Of a stretch of 32,128 bases of DNA, positions 24,369 to 32,128 are shown piece after piece; the stretch's first letter is position 1; every line of letters begins with the position of its first letter. The DNA is taken from assembly GCA_017469335.1 (NCBI GenBank), contig JAFUGP010000115.1:1-32128 (forward strand), in the 5' to 3' direction. Under the pieces are notes generated by a model, which was not told the DNA's origin, did not search any database, and worked only from the letters and a program-made list of their open reading frames with translations. Position numbers and translations under genes: made by a program. Source of the stretch: Succinivibrio sp. (GTDB taxonomy: Bacteria; Pseudomonadota; Gammaproteobacteria; Enterobacterales; Succinivibrionaceae).

Positions 24369-24407
24369 AAAAAAACACCACTAGCCTGAGTTGAGGTTCG
24401 CGGTGTT
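24369..24407 (-). terminator. hairpin and T-run between malG-like and GH53 genes
   Basis: AACACC (24374-24379) pairs with GGTGTT (24402-24407), with an inner CCT/AGG pairing possible. Read leftward, seven T (24369-24375) follow. It lies about 84 bp after the malG-like stop and just before the GH53 ribosome binding site, a place where it could attenuate transcription into GH53. Confidence 0.65.
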
Positions 24408-24490
24408 CTGGTTTTAATAAAAATCTGCAACCGTAAAGGCCCGGTCTGGTGAGGCCGGGACCTTGGTGGATAATTGCCAAACTTTGCTCA

Positions 24491-25390
24491 TCAGCCCTTC
24501 GAGCCGCCGGCGGTCAGACCGGAGACGAAGAACTTCTGCAGCCACAGGAACAATGCCGCCACCGGGATGGAGATCAGCACGGCACCTGCTGCATAGGTAG
24601 TGTAGCTCGCGCCCATGGCCTGCGAGACCATGTTGTACAGCCCCAGCGGCAAGGTGAACTTATCGGGAGTCCTCAGAATGGTCGAGGACAAAATGAAGTC
24701 ACCCAGAGGACCGGTAAAGGCGAACAGCGCAATCACGGCGATGATGGGCTTGGAGAGGGGCATGATGATCTCCACGAAGATACGCATATGCCCTGCCCCG
24801 TCCATGCGGGCCGACTCGTCCATATCCTTGGGAATGGCGTCCAAATAGCCCTTCATCAGGTAGGTGTTCATGGGGATCATGCCGCCTACATAGATGAGGA
24901 TCAAAGCCCAGTGGCTGTTGACCATGCCCAACATCTGCGAGAGCACGAAGATGGCGATCAAGGCGCAGAACTGCGGGATCATCTGCAACAGCAAGAACAG
25001 CATCAGGCCGTTCTTGCGGCCGTAGAACCTAAAACGCGAGAAGGAGTAAGCGGTGAAGCTTACCAGAACCAGCGTAAAGATCATGGTCAGGAAACTGATC
25101 TTCAGAGAGTTCCAGTACCAGATCACGTAGTCCGTCTTGCCGTTGAACAGATCCTTGTAGTGTTCAAGGGAGATGGTCTCCGGGATCATGGTGGAGCTCA
25201 TCAGCGAGTTGCCGGGGTTAAACGAGGCACCCACCGTCCAGATCAGAGGATAGATGATGATCACGCATACCGCCAGCACCACGATCCAGGTCAGGGTCAG
25301 ACGGATCAAGCGCTCCTGCTTGATGCTCTTGTGCTTGTTGGCAGCGCGGCGGAGAACCTCGTTCTCCATCTGAGTTACTTTGCTTTCCAT
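24491..25390 (-). CDS. sugar ABC transporter permease, MalG/GanQ type
   Basis: This 299-residue inner-membrane protein has six predicted membrane segments. The cytoplasmic EAA loop reads ESARMDGAGHMRIFVEIIMP (from about residue 192), which docks on the ATPase. It ends with LTAGGSKG, a common MalG-type C-terminus. The ATG at 25390 is chosen because AAGGAG lies 11 bases before it. An in-frame GTG at 25402 would begin inside that site. It follows the malF-like gene almost directly, so the two permease subunits are co-translated. With the neighbouring binding protein and glycosidases it probably imports galacto-oligosaccharides; maltodextrin import is the main alternative. Confidence 0.93.
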   Translation of the reverse strand: MESKVTQMENEVLRRAANKHKSIKQERLIRLTLTWIVVLAVCVIIIYPLIWTVGASFNPGNSLMSSTMIPETISLEHYKDLFNGKTDYVIWYWNSLKISFLTMIFTLVLVSFTAYSFSRFRFYGRKNGLMLFLLLQMIPQFCALIAIFVLSQMLGMVNSHWALILIYVGGMIPMNTYLMKGYLDAIPKDMDESARMDGAGHMRIFVEIIMPLSKPIIAVIALFAFTGPLGDFILSSTILRTPDKFTLPLGLYNMVSQAMGASYTTYAAGAVLISIPVAALFLWLQKFFVSGLTAGGSKG

Positions 25391-25405
25391 TTTATTATCC
25401 ACTCC

Positions 25406-26701
25406 TTACATCATGTCTTCGTTCTTGAAGGCATTGGATCTGCGGAACTGCCACAATGCCACCGACACCACGAAGATGGACAGCAAGATGGTAATGGCCG
25501 AAGCAATGTTGTATTGCGAGGAGCTCATGGTCAGCTTATAGATCCAGGACACCAGAATGTCGGTGCCGCCGGCCTGGGAACCAGCCACAGCCGGTCCACC
25601 GCCGTTGAACAGGTAGATGATGTTGAAGTTGTTGAAGTTGAAGGTGTACTGCGTAATGATGATGGGGGCGATGGAGTACAGCACCAAAGGCAGCGTGATG
25701 GTCTTCAACTTAACATAGGAAGTGGCACCGTCCATGGTGGCCGCCTCATACAGATCCTCGGGGATGGCCTGCAGCACACCAGTGGTCATGGCAAACACAA
25801 ACGGGAAACCCAGCCAGGTCTGCATCATGATAAGGGCGGTCTTAGTCCAGAAGGGATCGATGAGCCAGCGCGGCGGATCATCCACACCCAGCATGGGCAG
25901 AATGGAGCCGTTAATCACACCGAAACTGTCGTTGAACATACCGGCGAACACCAAAATGGTGACGAAGCCCGGTACGGCCCACGGCAGAATGAAGATGGTG
26001 CGGACGATGGAACGGAATTTGAGATCCTTCTGATTGACCAAAATGGCCAGCAGCACGCCCACGGCGCATTGGAAAGTGGAGGCCAAAACGGTCCACACCA
26101 CGGTCCAGCCCAACACGTCGAAGAAGGTGGAACGCCACATCTGCAGCGTAAACAGGTTGGTGAAGGTCTTGAAACCTACCCAGGTCACCAGCTTGGCCGG
26201 GGGAGTGTTGTAGAGGTTGTAGCTGGTGAAGGCCAGCGCGAAACCGAACACGATCGGGAAAATCACCACGAACACCAGCAGCACGAAGCCGGGGGCGATC
26301 ATCAAATAAGGGAATCCGCGGTCAAAAAGGTTCTTGTACTGACGTTTTAAAGAATAAAGTTCCTTGCCCTCGTCGCGGGTCTTGCCGCAGGCGTAGGCAT
26401 CATGAATGGAGATGCCCCACAGCGTGAGGACCAGCAGGAGCATCAGTACCACCACGATGCCTTCTGCTAAGAGGAAAATGGAGTTGTCGCGCGGCAGTTC
26501 GGTACCTAAGGTGGTCAGACCCCAGATGCCGTGCGAGATCAAGTCGCGGGCCGAGAGGAAGAAACAGAACAGGAAAAAGGCAAAGATGATACCTTTGACC
26601 CACTGTTTGTTATAGAACTGTCCGAAGCCGGGAATAATGGCCAACAGGGCAGCCGTTAACGCATGGTTGGTCTTGGGCACCGCAGCGCTGGTTGCTGTCA
26701 T
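25406..26701 (-). CDS. sugar ABC transporter permease, MalF/GanP type with N-terminal extension
   Basis: This 431-residue membrane protein carries the EAA loop YEAATMDGATSYVKLKTITLP (residues 318-338; the core is EAATMDGA) and FILPWAVPGF (237-246). Before the transport core, residues 20-110 add membrane segments and the motif IPGFGQFYNKQWVKG (23-37), followed by GISIHDAYACGKTRDEGKE (96-114). From memory this extension is typical of the Firmicutes MdxF/GanP permeases, unlike the E. coli MalF N-terminus. It pairs with the malG-like subunit downstream. A 155-bp gap with a strong stem-loop separates it from the binding-protein gene upstream. The ATG is preceded by a weak TAGG. Confidence 0.93.
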   Translation of the reverse strand: MTATSAAVPKTNHALTAALLAIIPGFGQFYNKQWVKGIIFAFFLFCFFLSARDLISHGIWGLTTLGTELPRDNSIFLLAEGIVVVLMLLLVLTLWGISIHDAYACGKTRDEGKELYSLKRQYKNLFDRGFPYLMIAPGFVLLVFVVIFPIVFGFALAFTSYNLYNTPPAKLVTWVGFKTFTNLFTLQMWRSTFFDVLGWTVVWTVLASTFQCAVGVLLAILVNQKDLKFRSIVRTIFILPWAVPGFVTILVFAGMFNDSFGVINGSILPMLGVDDPPRWLIDPFWTKTALIMMQTWLGFPFVFAMTTGVLQAIPEDLYEAATMDGATSYVKLKTITLPLVLYSIAPIIITQYTFNFNNFNIIYLFNGGGPAVAGSQAGGTDILVSWIYKLTMSSSQYNIASAITILLSIFVVSVALWQFRRSNAFKNEDMM

Positions 26702-26790
26702 AGTTCGTACCTAAATTTTCTAATGAGGAAAAAGCGGGGCAAAGCCGCCTCGGATAAATGGCTCAAAAACACAAAATCTAATTCCGCAAC

Positions 26791-26816
26791 AGGCTGCGCG
26801 GTTGCCCGCGCAGCCT
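26791..26816 (-). other. intercistronic stem-loop between binding-protein and malF-like genes
   Basis: AGGCTGCGCGG (26791-26801) pairs with CCGCGCAGCCT (26806-26816), a perfect 11-bp GC-rich stem. In the direction of the operon (leftward) no T-run follows; five T lie only on the plus-strand side. It therefore looks more like an mRNA 3'-end stabiliser or partial block than a full terminator. This recalls the malE-malF intergenic structures of E. coli. Confidence 0.7.
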
Positions 26817-26856
26817 TTTTCATCGGAACCTGATTCCGCTCTTGAGCGATCAGAGC

Positions 26857-28083
26857 TTACTGATTGTCGGCGCGGAAGGCTTCAATCTGGCTCTTGATGT
26901 GATCGGTAGCGGCGGTCAAGGCTTCCTTGACATCCTGCTTGCCGGTCATGCACAGCTGCAGAGCGGCGTCGATCGGGCCCCAGACCTCGCCCATCTCCGG
27001 AATGGAGGGCATCGGCTCGGCACGGGAGGCCTGCACGGCGATGGCGGAGGCAATCGGATCGTCCTTGATCACCTTGTCTTCCATCACGGCCTTGACCGGC
27101 GGGATCTCTTTGGTGGCCTCGTAGCGCTCAACCACGTACTTGGGCTGGTTGATGAACTGCAGGAACTTCTCGGCTAAGGCATGATCCTTGGCCCAGGTGG
27201 AAACCACGTAGCCTTTCACGCCCATGAAGGAGCTCATATCCTGGCCGTTGGGCATCTTCGGCAGCGGAGAGACGCCGTAGTTGATGCCGGCATTGGCATA
27301 GGGCTCCAAGTTCCACGGGCCGGTGATGACGGCCGCGGCTTTCTTCTCGGTGAAGAGGGAGTCAATGGCATTGCCGCCGTTGTCACCCACGATGCCGACC
27401 GGGAAGAGACCGTCGGTGTAGAACTTCTTCATGTAGGTCACGGCGTCGATGGCACCCTGATTGGAGAGGCCCAGGTCCTTGACATCGAAGTCACCGCCGG
27501 CGTCACGCTTGAACACGTAGGCACCGTAGGCACGCAGTGCGCCGTAAGCGTAGTACACGGAATCCCACTTGGCGAGCAGACCGTATTTGTTCTTGTCGGC
27601 ATCATGGACTTTCTTGGAGTAGTCATAGTACTCGTCCATGGTGGCCAGCGGCTTGGGCAGCATGTCCTGGTTGTAGAACATCACCACCGACTCCACCACT
27701 TTCGGGCAGCCGTAGATCTTGCCGCCGGTCGTGAAGGCCTGTACGGAAGAATCGGTGTAGTTGCCCTTGTCGGTCTGCATGAACTCCAAAGGAGTGATCA
27801 GGCCCTGCACCACGGCAGCGCCCATCTGATCGTGCGGGATCAGCATGACGTCCGGGCCGATGCCGGCCGGGCCGTCCAAACGAACTTTCTCAATCTGACC
27901 GGTGTATGGCATCTCTTTGATGTCGACGCTGACGTTGAACTGCTTCTCGAAGTCAACCACGGCGTTGTTGATGCCCTGCGACTTCTGAATGTCCTCCCAC
28001 ACGGTGAGATCGGCGGCGGAAACGACACCGGCAAAGCCGACGGCCAAGGTTACTGCAATGCTTAATTTGGATACTTTCTTCAT
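26857..28083 (-). CDS. periplasmic sugar-binding protein, MalE/GanS type
   Basis: This 408-residue protein has a Sec signal peptide (MKKVSKLSIAVTLAVGFAG, cut after VSA at about residue 23) and no lipobox, so it should be free in the periplasm. The mature part begins ADLTVWED and has the cluster B binding-protein features GPDVMLIPHDQMG (77-89), VESVVMFYNQDMLPKP and ITGPWNLEPY. It ends with the helical region containing QDVKEALTAA. PHDQMG resembles Firmicutes MdxE/GanS-type proteins more than E. coli MalE, by recollection only. It is the first gene of the leftward locus and is divergent from the ATPase gene. Genome context points to galacto-oligosaccharides as ligand; binding has to be inferred. 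Confidence 0.92.
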   Translation of the reverse strand: MKKVSKLSIAVTLAVGFAGVVSAADLTVWEDIQKSQGINNAVVDFEKQFNVSVDIKEMPYTGQIEKVRLDGPAGIGPDVMLIPHDQMGAAVVQGLITPLEFMQTDKGNYTDSSVQAFTTGGKIYGCPKVVESVVMFYNQDMLPKPLATMDEYYDYSKKVHDADKNKYGLLAKWDSVYYAYGALRAYGAYVFKRDAGGDFDVKDLGLSNQGAIDAVTYMKKFYTDGLFPVGIVGDNGGNAIDSLFTEKKAAAVITGPWNLEPYANAGINYGVSPLPKMPNGQDMSSFMGVKGYVVSTWAKDHALAEKFLQFINQPKYVVERYEATKEIPPVKAVMEDKVIKDDPIASAIAVQASRAEPMPSIPEMGEVWGPIDAALQLCMTGKQDVKEALTAATDHIKSQIEAFRADNQ

Positions 28084-28380
28084 GTCGTTAAATGCTCTTT
28101 TAAAGCTTCCTCATGACAGGTGTTCTCAACTTAAGATCAGAGAAAAAAAGAGCACTCTGTATTTGGGTGCCTTATTGTCCCGCCTCAGCTACAGCCCTGC
28201 CGGGAAAGGCCACCGAACTACAATAAGTGCTTTTCTTATAGTACCGATCCTATGTTCCGAGGGACATCGTCCGGCGCGCCCTGCCCTAGGTGGACTGACG
28301 GCCCGGAGAACCTAACGAGATCCCTTCGCCTGTTAAAATAAAGCAACAGCCCTCGCAAATACACCTGCTTGTATGGTTTA

Positions 28381-28396
28381 CGTGATCGTTTTCTCA
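28381..28396. promoter_or_regulatory. possible CRP-binding site
   Basis: CGTGA, six bases, then TCTCA matches 8 of the 10 core positions of the CRP consensus TGTGA-N6-TCACA. It lies about 300 bp from the binding-protein start and 600 bp from the ATPase start, far for direct activation unless the transcripts have long leaders. It is much weaker than the site at 30556. Confidence 0.35.
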
Positions 28397-28495
28397 AATT
28401 GTTTCATCAGAGCCCCTGACTGCACCATTTAACGGCTATAGTACGCACATCGCTCTCAAGCTGGACGGGTTATTGTCTGAAAACTTCCGGAATGC

Positions 28496-28768
28496 TCAAG
28501 CAGCGTAATACATGTGACAGGCAAGTTCGGCAATCTGTAACTTGCTGTTAAAAAAGGGATCTCCCGCAAACCATTCATCAGGTATTCTGTCCTGTACCTC
28601 AGGAAGATGCCCATGAAAGTCACGAAAGTGATGATGCGGCGCAGATGACCTTACTTGCATGTATCGCGCGCCTTCCCCTGTTTTCTCCCCTAATCCCGCA
28701 CCGTCTGACCGCAGGCCTGAGTGCTTGAGGCGGTATTTGGCAATAATAACGAAACCTGAGGTTCAGCC
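28496..28768 (-). pseudogene. possible coding remnant (very tentative)
   Basis: Read leftward, one frame is open from about 28768 to a TGA at 28496-28498. Its only ATG is at 28660 and would give 54 residues ending QIAELACHMYYAA. The composition looks protein-like (RIPDEWFAGDPFFNSK), but no family was recognised. Just upstream, a second frame is open through about 28980-28784 (PKIPKFGYLHLG), ending in TAA, as if a frameshift separated two parts. The opposite strand is equally open, so chance is a serious alternative. Confidence 0.2.
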
Positions 28769-28997
28769 TGAGGTGGTTAACCGGCGGTTAGCGCCGTGCC
28801 CTTTTTGCGTACTCTTGATGTGCCTAAATGAAGATACCCGAACTTTGGGATCTTAGGACACATCTCCGAAGGCAGTTTGCCGGCAACTATACATAGATGC
28901 GGCAGGCTGTCAGATGTGAGTAGCAGATGAGTGCGTAGCCCGCTCTGGAAAACCTCCTGTTGCTTGGGCTGTTCCCCTGCCCCATGCGGAGTAAAAC

Positions 28998-30137
<1,140 letters not shown>

Positions 30138-30207
30138 GACAGTCTGTCCGTAAACACGGCATCAGCGCATAGCCCATAAAATCAGCCTGCACTGATAGGC
30201 AAGAAAT

Positions 30208-30240
30208 AAAGCTCCCTGACTCACAGGGGGCTTTATTTTT
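30208..30240 (+). terminator. intrinsic terminator after the ATPase gene
   Basis: AAAGCTCCCTG (30208-30218) pairs with CAGGGGGCTTT (30224-30234), with one G-U wobble. It is followed by ATTTTT (30235-30240), 70 bp after the ATPase stop. It separates the ATPase gene from the porin gene, which must have its own promoter. Confidence 0.9.
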
Positions 30241-30555
30241 GGCCGTTTGAGATTTGCGAGCAGTTTTTGATGCCTTTTTATGCCATCGGTGCCTCACTGT
30301 CCTCCGTCATCGGTTATAACCAATGCATAGTGAGCAATAAGATGGCCCAAGCGAAGTTAATGAATGATTGCTTGTGGACACCCTGCCCCACTGTGTAGTC
30401 GGAGCACCACCGGGACTTGAAAGAAAATAAATCGCGCCGATCGTTTCGTTCTCATCCCAAGAACACTAAGAACGGTAGCGGTTAAGCGGTTACATCAAGC
30501 AGAAACACATTGAACGGCCTTGGTTAGCAAAAAGTTCCCCTGCTTTGTATTTTTA
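30241..30555. other. intergenic stretch upstream of the porin regulatory region
   Basis: No gene, RNA or repeat is recognised between the ATPase terminator and the CRP site of the porin gene. Reading frames are short on both strands. Confidence 0.5.
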
Positions 30556-30571
30556 TGTGAAGAAACTCACA
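30556..30571 (+). promoter_or_regulatory. CRP-binding site of the porin gene
   Basis: TGTGA (30556-30560), six bases, then TCACA (30567-30571) matches the CRP core perfectly, and the symmetry extends to ATGTGA...TCACAT. TATCAT (30612-30617) is a possible -10. A start near 30624-30625 would put the site centre at about -61.5, the classic class I activation position. The -35 is poor, as expected for an activated promoter. This indicates cAMP control of porin expression. Confidence 0.85.
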
Positions 30572-30624
30572 TATTGAGATGTCCAAAAACTTCTTTTGTT
30601 TAATTATCAAGTATCATTCAACCT

Positions 30625-30642
30625 AGCGCTCAAAAAAGCGCT
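30625..30642 (+). other. stem-loop in the porin leader
   Basis: AGCGCT (30625-30630) is repeated after CAAAAA at 30637-30642. As the six bases are self-complementary, the two copies form a 6-bp hairpin with a 6-nt loop at or near the predicted 5' end of the porin mRNA. It could stabilise the transcript or form an operator. Confidence 0.5.
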
Positions 30643-30672
30643 GTTAATGTCTAATTGTTATGGGATTTTTAG

Positions 30673-32010
<1,338 letters not shown>

Positions 32011-32046
32011 TCAGTAACGGTTGACCTTACAAAGGTCGGCATGATG

Positions 32047-32080
32047 AGGGCGGCTCTGTTTGGGACCGCCCTTTTATTTT
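32047..32080 (+). terminator. intrinsic terminator after the porin gene
   Basis: AGGGCGG (32047-32053) pairs with CCGCCCT (32066-32072), followed by TTTATTTT (32073-32080), about 37 bp after the porin stop. The last 48 bases of the window show no gene. Confidence 0.9.
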
Positions 32081-32128
32081 GTCTTATCAGCACTCGCCTA
32101 GGGAGACTACCCTGCGGCTTGTTAGGTC

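Larger units (their letters stand above)
28084..28997. other. 0.9-kb divergent intergenic region of the transporter locus
   Basis: This gap separates the binding-protein gene (leftward) from the ATPase gene (rightward), so it must hold both promoters unless they lie further off. A CRP-like site is at 28381-28396. CCTGAGG is repeated at 28755-28761 and 28767-28773, next to GGTTAACC. No intact gene is convincing. Several frames on both strands stay open for 50-80 codons, including minus-strand stretches at about 28496-28768 and 28784-28980 in different frames. This could reflect a decayed gene. It is unusually long and undisturbed for a simple promoter region. Confidence 0.5.

Noticed and set aside
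24449-26350. 633-codon open frame antisense to both permease genes
   Set aside because: Its product is His/Gln/Asp/Gly-rich without any domain, it runs exactly opposite two clear permease genes, and it crosses their boundary. It is a shadow of codon bias.
27181-28065. 294-codon open frame antisense to the binding-protein gene
   Set aside because: Composition is an antisense artefact (Val/Gly/His-rich) and the opposite strand encodes a recognisable binding protein with a signal peptide.
28775-28782. GGTTAACC palindrome as a LacI-type operator
   Set aside because: It is short, and no matching copy was found upstream of the other locus genes.

Overview
The window looks like a gammaproteobacterial chromosome segment. 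Core genes are of Escherichia/Aeromonas type (rlmKL-uup, dgkA, tadA, an alpha-2-macroglobulin/pbpC pair, a LamB-type porin), and there is a textbook CRP site. The fibre-degrading gene set and the tandem 'AAA-ATPase-like / PD-(D/E)XK' proteins fit a gut anaerobe such as a member of the Succinivibrionaceae. That placement is inference and was not checked by phylogeny. No rRNA, tRNA, CRISPR array or intact insertion sequence was recognised.

Layout. (1) 219-5685, leftward: a tightly packed RNA/ribosome operon, rlmKL > uup (4-bp overlap) > rnm. (2) 5972-11094: an accessory block of two tandem paralogous AAA-like/PD-(D/E)XK genes (rightward, overlapping by 8 bp), convergent with a solitary homologue of the Wadjet/MksG nuclease subunit JetD. 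The first paralogue and the JetD-like protein both seem to have lost catalytic residues. (3) 11263-12220, leftward: dgkA > tadA. (4) 12661-19582, rightward: a periplasmic bacterial alpha-2-macroglobulin without its thioester motif, then PBP1C. An unrecognised lipoprotein gene (19595-20611) converges on them. (5) 20851-32010: a beta-1,4-galactan (type I arabinogalactan) utilisation locus.

How the galactan locus should work (inference from families). The lipoprotein GH53 endo-galactanase cuts galactan outside the cytoplasm. The LamB-type porin admits the oligosaccharides. The periplasmic binding protein passes them to a MalF/MalG-like permease powered by the MalK-like ATPase, and cytoplasmic GH42 beta-galactosidase releases galactose. 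The leftward genes run binding protein > malF-like > malG-like > GH53 > GH42, with a stem-loop after the binding protein, after malG-like, after GH53 and after GH42. These could set different expression levels from one promoter. The ATPase gene diverges from the binding-protein gene across a 0.9-kb gap, and the porin has its own CRP site. No dedicated regulator or Leloir-pathway gene lies in the window.

The points most worth a second look are the orphan JetD-like protein with an altered Toprim motif, the decaying member of the AAA/PD-(D/E)XK pair with its 24-bp tandem duplication, and the long divergent intergenic region at 28.1-29.0 kb.
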